DNA of 64,000 bases from Solen grandis (lineage: Eukaryota; Mollusca; Bivalvia; Adapedonta; Solenidae): the NCBI GenBank assembly GCA_021229015.1, contig CM037783.1, forward strand, positions 31,066,088 to 31,130,087, in the 5' to 3' direction. Position numbers and translations under genes: made by a program. The notes below the pieces were generated by a model. That model worked only from the letters and a program-made list of their open reading frames with translations. It made no database searches and was not told the origin of the DNA. Below, in pieces: positions 47,247 through 58,901 of this stretch (position 1 is the first letter of the stretch; the number at the start of each line of letters is the position of its first letter).

Positions 47247-47605
47247 TTTGCAGTTGGTATATTGATATAAAACAGTTTGCAGTTGGTATATTGATATAAA
47301 ATAGTTTGCAGTTGGTATATTGATATAAAATAGTTTGCAGTTGGTATATTGATATAAAATAGTTTGCAGTTGGTATATTGATATTGTTGGTATATTGATA
47401 TAAAATAGTTTGCAGTTGGTATATTGATATAAAATAGTTTGCAGTTGGTATATTGATATAAAACAGTTTGCAGTTGGTATATTGATATAAAATAGTTTGC
47501 AGTTGGTATATTGATATAAAATAGTTTGCAGTTGGTATATTGATATAAAATAGTTTGCAGTTGGTATATTGATATAAATAGTTTGCAGTTGGTATATTGA
47601 TATAA
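47247..47605. repeat. 29-bp minisatellite
   Basis: About 12-13 copies of a 29-bp unit containing GTTTGCAGTTGGTATATTGA, starting about 200 bp after the last copine exon. Minus-strand ORFs over it are repeat artefacts. Confidence 0.93.
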
Positions 47606-47982
47606 AATGTTTCTTTCAACTTTTTGAGTCTTTGACAGAGATATATACATACCATGTTGATAACCTTGAGATACTTTCCTGAAATTTCATGCAAATATTC
47701 ACATCCAGAATTGTCACTAAATGTCAAAGTTAATGGTATCACAATTCTCATCAATAAGCTGTTTTATGATAATATGTTCTGCAGCATGGCTGATCCGTGA
47801 TATTACCACATGGAAAACTAACCCTTAATGTGGAGCTATTGCGATCATTATAGTGCTCCATCAACAATTTGCATGATATTTCTGAAACTGCTGGACTAAA
47901 TTAACTATTGATAAACCTTCTTATTAAAATAGATTCTATCCCATGTAAAATGAGACCCCCGGCCGGCCAACCATATCTTTAT

Positions 47983-48103
47983 AATTATATCTCCCTCCCC
48001 CATATTTATATGGGGGAGATATATGGTTTTTGACAGAGTTTGTCTGTCTGTCCATCCATCCGTCCCCATATTTATATGGGGAAGATATATTGTTTTTGAC
48101 GGA

Positions 48104-48134
<31 letters not shown>

Positions 48135-48680
48135 CATCCATCCGTCCGTCCATGCATCCATCCGTCCACCACACTTTATGTCTGGAATATAACTCAAAAA
48201 GCATCAAAGCTATTAACTTGAAAATTCACAGGTGGATAGATCTCATGAAGGAGAAGTGTCATGCACAAGAACGTAACTCTGCACATCATATTTTTTAAGT
48301 TATTGCTAAATTTCATACTTAATTTTTGTCAAGAGCATTACATATGCACTATGAGACATATAACCTTGAAACTTTATAGTTGGATAGATCACATGAAGAT
48401 AAAGTGCAATGCACAAGAACCTTAACTCTGCACATAATATTTTTGGAATAACTGCCTTTTGTTAGATTTCATACTCATTTTTTGTCTGGAGGATTACTTA
48501 TGCACTATGAGACATATAACCTTGAAACTTCTTAGGTGGATAGACCTCACATAGAAGAAATGCAATGCACAAGAACCTTAATTCTGCAAATTATATCAGT
48601 TATTGCCTGTTGTTTAATTTTATATTCAATTAAGTTTTGTCCGGAGCTTAACTCATGGACCACGAGACATATAACCTTGG
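47983..48680 (+). mobile_element. Hairpin-headed element with duplicated head
   Basis: The palindromic head ATATCTCC..CCCCATATTTATATGGGG..GAGATAT (47985-48022) is repeated at about 48063-48092. Each is followed by TCTG/TCCG runs. The core, 'ttgaaactt.ataggtggatagatc.catgaag.agaagtg', recurs about three times to about 48560. No clear 3' tail. Confidence 0.65.
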
Positions 48681-48759
48681 GTTGGGTATTGACGAGAATT
48701 GCAATACACTTAGAGCATAATCTATTTTCAACGTTCCTTATTGGAGTTTTTCCCTTTTT

Positions 48760-49802
48760 AGCTCGACTATTCGAAGAATATAAGAGCTATTGTAGTCGCC
48801 CTGGCGTCGGCGTCGGCGTTGCAGCTTTTGGTTAAAGTTTGGCGTGCAAGTAACTATCAACCTTATATCTCAATAACCGTTCATGGTATTGACTTGAAAG
48901 TTTATAAATATGTTCAGGGGCATCAGACAACCAAGATAGATAACTCTTGACTGAATTTAATATGAATTATGGCCCCTTTTTAACTTAGAAATTTTGGTTA
49001 AAGTTTTGCATGCAAGATACTCTCATGCTTATATCTCAGTATCCAGGCATGCGATTGATTTTAAACATCTTTAATATGTTTAGGGGTATCATACTTTCAT
49101 GGTAGATAACTCTTGATGGAATATGTTACAAATTATGGCCCTTTTTAACTTAGAAATTTTGGTTAAAGTTTTGCATGCAAGTTACTTTCATGCTAATATC
49201 TCAGTATCCAGGCATGCGATTGATTTTAAACATCTTTAATATGTTTAGGACTATCATACAAGGTAGATAACTTTTGATGGAATATTTAAAGTTATGGCCC
49301 CTTTTTAAACTAAAAATTTTGGTTAAAGTTTTATCAGACTATAAAGGAAGATAACACTTGATGGAATATATTAAAAATAATGACCCCCTTTTAACTTAGA
49401 ATTTTGGTTACATTTTTGCATTCAAGCTACTATCCAGCTTATATCTCAGAAATTGCTTGTGGAATTGACTAGAAAGTTAAGGAGTGTCTTCAGGGGCATC
49501 AGAAAACTAAGGAGGATAACTTTTGGACTGAATTTTATACAAATTATGGCCCTTTTCTAACTTGGATTTTTGGTTAAAGTTTTGCATGCACAGTGTTATT
49601 GTGCTTATGTCTCAGTAACTAGGCATGGGATTGATTTAAGACATCATAAAAATATTAAGGGGTATCAGACTATCAAGGTATATCATTTTTGACTTTTATT
49701 ATGTACAGGGTATGTGAAGGGCAAGAACTGAAATAGATTTCATTTGATTTACCAACAAGCATTTTGAATAGTCGAGCATGCTGTCCTCTGACAGCTCTTG
49801 TT
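48760..49802 (+). mobile_element. Hairpin-headed tandem-core element (family e, ~1.04 kb)
   Basis: GCTCGACTATTC (48761-48772) has its exact inverted copy GAATAGTCGAGC at 49766-49777. A short GAGCTA arm makes the head hairpin. A CGTCGG hexamer run follows. Core units of ~170 bp carry 'attatggcccctttttaactt' and 'ttttggttaaagttttgcatg'. The terminal hairpin CTGTC-CTCT-GACAG (49781-49794) is followed by CTCTTGTTAT. Confidence 0.85.
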
Positions 49803-50000
49803 ATGCAATTCATGTCCTTAAGATAACTTCTGTTCGACTCAAGCTTTAGAAATTAAATTTCATTTATGGAAAGAATTTAATGAGAGAAAGTGTCATGCAC
49901 AAGGTTCAAAATTTTGGCCTCAGTATTTTTGGAGTTATTCCCCCTTTTCACAATTTCTTTACCACACGATAACTATTGCTCTCTTTATGCCATTGAAACA

Positions 50001-50100
50001 NNNNNNNNNNNNNNNNNNNNNNNNNNNNNNNNNNNNNNNNNNNNNNNNNNNNNNNNNNNNNNNNNNNNNNNNNNNNNNNNNNNNNNNNNNNNNNNNNNNN
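50001..50100. other. Assembly gap (100 N)
   Basis: Exactly 100 N bases, the usual placeholder for a scaffold join of unknown size. Order and orientation across it are not proven by the sequence. Confidence 1.
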
Positions 50101-50732
50101 GTGGGACTATATGGGAAGGATAAGACTGTATGAGAAGGATTGGACAGTATGGGAAGGATGAGACTATATGGGAAGGATTGGACAGTATGGAAAGCATGGA
50201 ACTAAAGGGGAAAGATGGGACAGTATGGGAAGGATGAGACTATATGGGAAGCATGTGACTATATGGGAAGGATGAGACTATATGGGAAGGATGAGACTGT
50301 ATGGGAAGGATGAGACTATATGGGAAGGATGAGACTATATGGAAAACATGGGATTATATGGGAAGGATGAGACTATATTGGAAGGATCGGACAGTATGGG
50401 AAGGATGAGACTATATGGAAAACATGGGACTATATGGGAAGGATGAGACTATATGGAAAACATGGGATTAAATGGGAAGGATGAGACTATATGGGAAGGA
50501 TTGGACAGTATGGGAAGGATGAGACTATATTGGAAGGATTGAACAGTATGGGAAGGATGAGACTATATGGGAAGGATTGGACAGTATGGGAAGGATGATA
50601 CTATATGGGAAGGATGAGACTGTATTGGAAGGATGAGACTATATGGGAAGCATGGGACTATATGGGAAGGATGAGACTATATGGAAAGGATAGGACTATA
50701 TGGGAAGGATTGGACAGTATGGGAAGGATGAG
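50101..50732. repeat. 19-bp satellite, forward block
   Basis: About 33 units of GACTATATGGGAAGGATGA with variants (ACAGTATGG, AAAACATGGG). It starts directly at the gap, so its left extent is unknown. Confidence 0.95.
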
Positions 50733-51835
50733 ACCCCCATCCTTCCCATATAGTCCCATCCTTCCAAAATAGTCTCATCCTTCCAAAAAATCCCATCCTT
50801 CCCATATAACCCCATCCTTCCCATACAGTCCCATCCTTCCCATATAGTTTCAATCCTTCCCAATAGTTCACATTCTCACATAGCCTATCCTCCCATATAG
50901 TTTCAATCCTTCCCATATAGTCTCATCCTTCCTATATAGTCTCATCATTCCCATATAATCATTTCCTTCCCATACAGTCTCACCCTTCCATATAGTTTCA
51001 ATCCTTCCCATATAGTCTCATCCTTCCACATAGTCTCATCCTTCCCATATAGTTTCAATCCTTCCCATACAGTCTCATCCTTCCCATAAAGTCTCATCCT
51101 TCCCATAAAGTCTCATCATTCCCATATAGTCTCATCCCTTCCATACAGTTTAATCTTCCCATAAGTCTCATCCTTCCCATATAGTTTTAATCTTCCCATA
51201 CAGTCTCATCCTTCCCATACAGTCTCATCCTTCCCATATAGTCTCATCCTTCCCATATAGTCTTATCCTTCCCATACAGTCTCATCCTTCCCATATAGTC
51301 TCATCCTTCTCATATAGTCTCATCCTTCTCATATAGTCTCATCCTTCTCATACAGTCTCATCCTTCTCATACAGTCTCATCCTTCTCAAATAGTCTCATC
51401 CTTCTCATATAGTCTCATCCTTCCCATACAGTCTCATCCTTCTCATATAGTCTCATCCTTCTCATACAGTCTCATCCTTCTCATACAGTCTCATCCTTCT
51501 CATATAGTCTCATCCTTCCCATACAGTCTCATCCTTCTCATACAGTCTCATCCTTCTCATACAGTCTCATCCTTCTCATATGGTCTCATCCTTCCCATAT
51601 AGTCTCATCCTTCCCATACAGTCTCATCCTTCCCATATAGTCTCATCCTTCCCATACAGTCTCATCCTTCTCATATAGTCTCATCCTTCTTATATAGTCT
51701 CATCCTTCCCATTCAGTCTCATCCTTCTGATATAGTCTCATCCTTCTCATATAGTCTCATCCTTCCCATATAGTCCAATCCTTTCCTTATAGTCTCATCC
51801 TTCCCACACAGTCTCATCATTCCCATATAGTCCAG
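50733..51835. repeat. 19-bp satellite, inverted block
   Basis: About 57 units of the reverse complement (CATCCTTCCCATATAGTCT). The orientation flips abruptly at GAGACCCCCATCC (about 50733). The inverted block has its own variant runs, such as CCTTCTCATAC at 51300-51560. Confidence 0.95.
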
Positions 51836-53438
51836 TGTTCCGATGGAAATTAAAGTAAACACACTTTCACACATTCAAATAAAGACAATGACAAATGTCT
51901 TTTCATAGGAAATCAAATTAGATGCAAATATTACGTTGACTTTTTTTTCCATCTGATTTAGAAGATTAAATCGAGAGTGCCATTAAGGTAAATAACTACA
52001 AGTTTCCGATTATAGTTTCAAGATTTCTATCAGGAACACGAAATTAATGGATAGGAACAATTCGCATGTAATACTTCATTGTCAAAGAGTTCAAGAATTC
52101 TGAACGTACTTGGGAAACATACATTTGGAACCCCTGCAGTGATATAACACGTTTCCGTTGTGTCACTATTTGTTTTTCCTAATTACAAAATTTATTTCGT
52201 TAAACACGAATCGTAATTACATTAAAGCAAAACGAATATCATCAAATCGAAATTTTATTCGTAATCACAAACCTAGTGCGCACCTTTTATAGTTTTTTCT
52301 CTCCCTTTATTTTCGAAATATATTTTTTTTAACTTAAAAAAATCCAGGGTTGAATCGGTATTTTGCACCTGAGTAGAAAGATTCTTGCCCTCGGCAGAGT
52401 TAATAAAAATGAAAATCAACCCTTAGGTTAGCAAAATTCAATTATGCTTAAACTTAAAAGAATCATATAACTTTCTTAACAATCCATGTATAAATAAGCT
52501 TGCTATAATTATCAGAAAACAACAACATTAACAACAACAACTACAACAACATCTTTATAGAAATGATGTAATACATAATGATACGTATCATCTAAAAAAT
52601 AGTATACCACGCTGTATTCAATTAAATTAGACGGAAATGATGTAATAGGAAATCACGCTGTATTGAAATAGACTGGGTCCTTGCTTAACATTAAGCCTTA
52701 ACCTTAAACGTTGACACATGTATGATATACGCATGAAAATGGCCCTATTAAATAAACCATTTCAATCCGAAATGAGACGAAATCATACATAAATCAACGA
52801 GCACTTCCCGAACACCTAATCTACATGCTTATGTTTATTTCCTCATACTGTTCATTTGGAAATAAACAATGTCATACATTTGAGATTTTTCCCCAATCAC
52901 GGACTGGTAAATTTAAATTAGCAAATTATACCTAGTATTGCCGATCCTGTGATGAAATGGTTTATAGATATATGATAGAAATGATGATTTGTCTGTGTAT
53001 ATAAATCTTAGAAATATCTAAAATGTATCAGCTGTGAGTTGGAATTTAAACTAAATGTTTAGCCTTTAAGATGGAGTAGAAATGGAGAAATGAGATTCCA
53101 ATAATACAAATAATATCTTAATCTTTATTGCCAATACATCTTACAACTTAAAGAACACATTAAAATGTCTTCAACCGTTATATTGGAATCTACAGTGAAT
53201 GATTTTGCTACAAGATGTCATCAGAGAGCCGTTTTGCAAAGGCAGGGATTTGAATGGCTTTGACGCTCGTAGCGTCATCGGCCTTACTGCTTTGGAAAAT
53301 GTATTTGCGATTGTAGGGGTTAGTCAATTTAGAAGCATTTGAATTAAACCATTAATTTATTTTTTCTGCATTTTAAGTAAAATATGCATAAGAAAACTTT
53401 TTACGTTTCACAAAAAGGATGTAAAGCACAAAACATCT
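51836..53438. other. Intergenic/intronic stretch with one MITE
   Basis: A TAGACCATTT MITE (52752-52965) and a CAA-rich run (about 52519-52552). Nothing else recognised; no coding stretch. Confidence 0.65.
52752..52965. mobile_element. TAGACCATTT MITE, copy 4
   Basis: Termini ATAAACCATTTCA and GATGAAATGGTTTAT. The interior ATCTACATGCTTATGTTTAT resembles the minus strand of copy 1. Confidence 0.7.
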
Positions 53439-53441
53439 TAA

Positions 53442-53961
53442 GGTATTCCCATCCTAATAGCGATCAATTTCATCAAAGCCATGCATATAACTTAACAATA
53501 CACATGTATATAAGTTTTTAAAGTGATAAACAATGGTAATCTTAGGGGCAAATTAACATGTAATGATAAGTGACAGAAGTTCTTTTATTACCTCCCCTCA
53601 ATTATTTTGTTGCCATGAGTTATCTCCCCTGAAAACTAAAAAAAGGTGTTTTTCTCCATTTTATTGTGGTAAAGTTTAAATTTTTTCATGGAAATTGATA
53701 CAAAATCATAAAATGCATCTTTCTACCATGAGTTTTTCTCATAAATCAAATTCAGTGTTTTATATTCATAGAAAATACATATTTTCCATAGGCTTCAATG
53801 TTAACTTATATGCGGATTATCTCCCCCAAATTAGATAAAACTTGAAAAAACTCTTGGTGAAATATTTTTATTTTTGAATGTCTTCAAATTGACAAAATTT
53901 CATAGAAATATAACCATCTAGTGGCAAGATATGAAATATGGCTATTAGGATGGGAATACCT
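53442..53961. mobile_element. TTAA-flanked MITE with long perfect termini
   Basis: TTAA then GGTATTCCCATCCTAATAGC (from 53444) matches, without mismatch, the inverted GCTATTAGGATGGGAATACC then TTAA (about 53940-53963). There is no ORF; the interior has CTCCCC motifs on both sides. Perfect identity of the ends suggests recent insertion or selection on the ends. Confidence 0.8.
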
Positions 53962-54027
53962 TAAGGTATGAAAAGTGCGCCTCTTCTATCTGTGAATGCA
54001 ACGGTCTCGCTCCCAGTGTTAGACCAA

Positions 54028-54480
54028 CGTTTTGGCTCATCGTTAGCGCGGTTCTGTTCGGGCTTCCTCATCGTTAGTGCGATGGGCCGTAGCGCGGTTC
54101 TGTTCGGGCTTCTCGTCGTAAGCGCGGTTCTGTTCGGGCTTCCTCGTCGTAAGCGCGGTTCTGTTCGGGCTTTCTCGTCGTAAGCGCGGTTCTGTTCGGG
54201 CTTCCTTGTCGTTAGTGCGGTTTTGTTCGGGCTTCCACATTGTTAGCGCGGTTCTGTTCGGGCTTCCTCGTCGTTAGTGCGGTTCTGTTCGGGCTTTCTC
54301 TCGTAAGTGCGGTTCTATTCGGACTTTTTCATCGTAAGCGGTTCTGTTCGGGCTTCCTCGTCGTTAGCGCGGTTCTGTTCGGGCTTGCTCGTCGTTAGTG
54401 CGGTTCTGTTCGGGCTTCTTCATCGTTAGTGCGGTTTTTCCGGGCTTTCTCATCGTTAGTGCCGTTCTGTCCGAGCTCCA
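54028..54480. repeat. 31-bp GC-rich minisatellite
   Basis: About 14 copies of a 31-bp unit containing AGCGCGGTTCTGTTCGGGCT, separated by CGTCGTAA/CGTCGTTA. It is much richer in G+C and CpG than the surrounding DNA. Confidence 0.95.
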
Positions 54481-55591
54481 ACATCGCACAAACGTCTCTC
54501 AACCCTTTAATTCATCGCGGTCTCGCTTCTTTTCCGTCGCATACGTTGCCATGCTGTCCCGGGAGACGAAGTGAACAGTAATGCCGGGGTACAAAGGAGG
54601 CAGACTGTCTTGGTTGCACGGACAGACCAATCTAGCGATGAACTGAAGTGGAGGCTAGAGGCCCGCAAGAGAGATCGTGACACGTCTTGTTGTCTGATCA
54701 CCCATCTGGAAGAGATAAAACATGTTTTCAATCCTGGCATCGACATGCTTTTCCAAGAAATTACATTGTTGATTTTACTCTTGGATTATCACGTTTCAGG
54801 GGGAATACATGACAATGTGTCTGGGTTTAGTTTTATTTATGGAGCTGATATTAAATTTCGATATTAAGTAAGCAATATATCAAACAATTAGATGACGCAA
54901 TTGTTAAATTGAATTTCAAAACACATTCATGTGTTTTTCAAAACAATCAAATACAAGTTTCTTTTTTGCTTCATTACTTTGATATTATCAGTTTTCCTGA
55001 TTAAAAAGTATGGCTACGACAGTTTTATTTAGTTCTATATTGAAAAGTTGATGAATATCATGCTATGATGGGAAAAAAATTTTTTTAACAGTGCCATTAA
55101 ATAATATAGATATTGATTATATGTAAATAATACAGAAATTTAGCAAATGGTAATCAAATTGACATTTTGTCATATATTATATGTATAAACACTTGAATGT
55201 CAGTAGCACTGCGATTATAACCGGATGTGTTACGTATCTGGTAGGAAAGTAGATTATTGCGTTTTTGAAAAATGCTCTGTGATGAATGGTTATTTTGAAG
55301 CAGAAAATAAAATGGAGTCTACAGTATGAATATTGAAAGAAATGGATATGTATTTCAAATGAATTTCGCTATAAATATTTTAACATGTCAGTTAAGGAAA
55401 TAGATGTTAAAAGCTTGTTTCATATACTGTTAACCAACATATCCTTGAAATCCATTTATCTTTCGCTTATTATTTTAGATGATTGTGTAATATACGTGTA
55501 TTTTATGGTGATATTTTGATATGATGTCAATCTAAAAAAAACGTCTACTCTTTATATTTCTGGCGCTTTCTATTCTTGTAATCCTACTTTT
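54481..55591. other. Unassigned stretch with GC-rich start
   Basis: Positions 54500-54770 are GC-rich and hold an open plus frame that reads DELKWRLEARKRDRDTSC and THLEEIKHVFNPGIDML. It has no ATG, no recognised domain and no splice evidence, so at most it is a coding remnant. Positions 54870-55591 are AT-rich with nothing recognised. Confidence 0.4.
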
Positions 55592-55604
55592 ACGTCTTCA
55601 TTTG

Positions 55605-55853
55605 GGGCCGCCGTGGCCGAGAGGTTACAGTCGTGGACTACAAATCTCTCAGCCCCTCACCACTGTGGGTTCGAATCCCGGTAGGGACTTCGGATTTTTC
55701 ATGTGAGGAAGCCTTCCAGCTGGCTTGCGGTAGGTCGGTGGTTCTACCCGGGTACCTCTGTGTACTCGGGGTCTTCCTCCATCGGTAATTAACGGGACGT
55801 CGCTATATGACTGAAATACTATCGCAGCGACGGTAAACCCCAGTACAACAACA
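55605..55853 (+). mobile_element. tRNA-Ser-like SINE, family B, with perfect 13-bp TSD
   Basis: The head GCCGTGGCCGAGAGGTTA, a long variable-arm-like segment and GGTTCGAATCC (55668-55678) resemble tRNA-Ser. The body then diverges, with GGTAGGTCGGTGGTTCTACC and a (CAA)n tail. ACGTCTTCATTTG flanks both sides (55592-55604 and 55854-55866), proving retroposition by a LINE-type machinery. No mature tRNA is encoded, because the acceptor stem does not close. Confidence 0.92.
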
Positions 55854-56343
55854 ACGTCTTCATTTGTCAAAAAGTCCATTTAAAAACTGCCAACAACAAA
55901 AAAGCGTTTGACAGGCAAATATTAGCATAGCTTCTTAGATCCAACAAAAGTGTAAAAAAAAAACGTGACTATATAAATCGTAGATGTTAGTGACAATATC
56001 AGTCATAACTTTTACACATTTCCATTTGATTTGAAAACTTACCTCCATTCGGATCACCTCGCCCATTACTACGAAATCGCTTGGAAAAATTCGAGTTGAT
56101 CCGAATGTTCTTGTCTCGTTATATTGATGGAGTATTTACTTACTATACAAGTTGTGGCGGTCAGACAGTCTCTTCTAAGGAAGTTTTAAAACTTAGTATA
56201 AATATGTAATATTTGGGTGTACTTGTCTAATTTCATTTCTGACCCATTTACGGATCATGACGAAAGACATAAAACACTTCTTTAAGTTGTACATTCAGGC
56301 CTGCATCGAGCCGAAGGTTATAACCATCTGCAATATAGTATAG

Positions 56344-57004
56344 ATTACGGAAGCACAGATAGGACATGGTGGCCAAGAGATAATCGCTAAGAAAAAATCG
56401 AAAAACGAATTTGTCTAATTCGAAGCCACGTGTAAAATGACCAATCAAATCGATAGATTGTCTCGTGGCCACGAGATAGCGATGTCTTTTTTTTTTCTGT
56501 TTTTTTTTTTTTTTATTACTTATATCTCGTGGCCACGAGTTAGGAAACTTTTTTTTTCTTAGTAATTCGTTTCACGAGTTAGAGAGATTTTTTTTTCTTA
56601 ATTATATCTTATGGCCACGAGATAGGATTTTTTTCTTAGTAAGTAGCTCGTGGCCATGAGTTAGCGGGATTTTTTTTATTTCTTCTTAACTCGTGGCCAC
56701 GAGTTAATAATCGTTGTTTTACCTTAGTTATATCTTGTGGCCACGATTTAGCAAATTTTTTCTTTTCTTAGTGTAACTAATAAAAACACCATGTCTCCTC
56801 TGTGCTTTCGTAGTCACGAGAAATTAAGAAAAAAAACCAACAAACAAAATTGCTAACTCATGGTCACGAGATATAATAAGAAAACACACACACACACGCT
56901 ATCTCGTGACCGCCAGATAATCTAACGATTATGACTGATCAGTTAACTCGTGGCCACGAGATAATAAAAAAGAAAAACACCATGTCCCCTCTGTGCTTCG
57001 TAAT
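56344..57004. mobile_element. Foldback element packed with CTCGTGGCCACGAG palindromes
   Basis: The terminal inverted repeats are ATTACGGAAGCACAGATAGG (56344-) and, reversed, ATTACGAAGCACAGAGGGG (ending 57004). A third copy of the right end is at 56787-56812. Between them lie about nine palindromes of the type CTCGTGGCCACGAG at 56461, 56526, 56607, 56647, 56690, 56733, 56857, 56902 and 56947, spaced about 40-50 bp apart by T-rich or A-rich spacers. Confidence 0.8.
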
Positions 57005-58660
57005 AGACCGTTTCAAAGTCTCCGTTTACTTCCCAGTATAAAACACTTCACAGATAAGAATTTGCAAGAAACCGTTCTTATATACATTCTCCATTTACTT
57101 TAATCCCCATCGACGCCACATATCTTTTATAAAAGAAAACACTTGCTGGTTGTTATCGTGTTCAATACTGTTACAACATAGTTAATGTCATGGGCGAGTG
57201 ACGTGTTTTATTTATTTGTTCAAAATAACTTTTCCGGTGACAAATGAACAAGGAATACTTAATACTTCGATGCATTAGACATATCGGAAGGAATTAACAA
57301 TGTCTGGATATGACATGGTGATAAAACTTTATCTTTTTGTTTATTAATTAGTTAGTTAGTTATATCACGCATACATCCATAACGATAATCTAAATCCGAA
57401 AATCGACGGAGCTAAAAAGAATTGCGCTTCTACATGTTTTTGTAATAGTTTGTTCATAATTCTAGCTTTTTGTGTATATCTTTTTTTTTAGTTTTTGTAT
57501 TTTGTGTAGAGTCACGAAATTGCATTTTTTTCTTTTAGATATTTCGTAGCGTAGGAATAAACCTTAATAACGAACTTCTTTTCAAGGTCATTCGAAAACC
57601 CACGCGTGTCTTCTCCGCTTCATCTCCATTTGTCACCGTTATATTAAAGAATATGAATGCTAAAAATATCATGTAATATATAATGGGTATCTGACAATGC
57701 TCAGTCATCATCAATCGGATGGTATAATATACCAGTGAAATAATGATACAGAAATTACGTAAAGGTTAATGTTTGTTATCGAGGGTTTAACAAATTAAAC
57801 CGCTCAAGCTCGGCGCATGGAATTATATTTTGACGTTACTATCCAAGTTCACCTCAACACGCATGCGCACAAATATTGGTGGTATATACTAGGTTACCCA
57901 TTAAACCAAGATCGAAAACTTTGAAAAATACTGCAATCTCATTGGTCAAAATATAATTCCGTACATTAACACTTGGATAAGGTCTAGAGTTACGGGCTCA
58001 TACTACTCTATCACGGGAGACAGACCAAAAATTGGACCATTATTAAAATTAAAATGCACTATTTCGAGGAATGGCGAGAAAAATGAAATATTCGGGGGAA
58101 AATCGTGTGACTGGAAAAGTCAAGATTAGAGTACAATGATTGTTCGGAACACTTCACCCATTTACTGCTTCCGAAGGTCGCTGAATATGGCCAAGTTGTT
58201 ACGATTCTACTACGATATTTGGACTTACATCACAATTAATTTTACTGTATGTTCTATGTAAGTATATACACAAATGACATTTAAAAAAAATGATAAAAAA
58301 ATTCTCTCCTTTTAAATCTAGAGGTCTATTCAAGAGAAATAATTCTGTTCATTCAAGACATGGAATCATCCATCTATTTTTTTTATCTATTTAAGGCCAA
58401 ATAAATTTATTTACCAGAATTTAGTGCAAAAGTCAGTCATCTCACGAATTTTCTATAAAAAAAAACAACAACTCTCAGCAATGTCCCACTTTTAAGGTTG
58501 TCACGCAATAAGGCCTCCGAAATGGACATTTTATGGCTATTTTAATTGTGTTTTATAGGATTTAATTCTTTATTATATGTCTTTCAGTTAAAATTGACCA
58601 TAATTCAGCATTAAATAAGGTCACTATTTTCGGTGTTAACACATTCGGATGTAGTCAATA
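57005..58660. other. Intergenic stretch with one small inverted repeat
   Basis: GGAATTATATTTTGAC (57819-57834) and GTCAAAATATAATTCC (57945-57960) form a perfect 16-bp inverted repeat, probably a MITE. Nothing else recognised. Confidence 0.6.
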
Positions 58661-58661
58661 G

Positions 58662-58901
58662 CAACTAACCGTGGTCTTAGTCCTTGTCCATTTAATCTGC
58701 ACCAGGGCTAAAAACTTTACTCAGCTTAAGGATGCTGGATACGGAATAGGAATACAGATGCCAAAGGAGTGGCGCGAAGCTAGACGTACATTGAACGTCG
58801 TGTACCTTAGTGAAAGAGAAAAAGGCAAATCCGTTCGATTTATGGGTGATAAACTTTACATCAACGACGTCGTGTATGTACCACCACAGTCAGCACCATA
58901 G
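58662..58901 (+). pseudogene. LINE ORF1 C-terminal fragment
   Basis: About 79 codons ending at TAG 58899-58901, with no start codon because the element is 5'-truncated. The peptide ends GIGIQMPKEWREARRTLN, then GKSVRFMGDKLYIND and VPPQSAP. From memory this matches the 'P.E..E.RR.L......G....DKLYI' C-terminal domain of L1-like ORF1 nucleic-acid-binding proteins. Confidence 0.7.

Larger units (their letters stand above)
47041..50000 (+). other. Downstream copine intron up to the assembly gap
   Basis: Contains a 29-bp AT-rich minisatellite (about 47247-47605) and two hairpin-headed repeat complexes (47983 to about 48680 and 48760-49802). No copine VWA exon, such as one coding VAIDFTASNG, was recognised. 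Confidence 0.65.

Noticed and set aside
47206..47754. 182-codon minus-strand ORF with YQLQT-type repeats
   Set aside because: Generated by the 29-bp minisatellite read across slippage points.
55605..55690. Candidate tRNA-Ser gene
   Set aside because: Box A and box B are good, but the acceptor stem does not close, a SINE body follows, and target duplications flank the whole unit.
56344..57004. Minisatellite interpretation of the palindrome array
   Set aside because: Spacers differ in sequence and length and the ends are inverted repeats, so a foldback element fits better.
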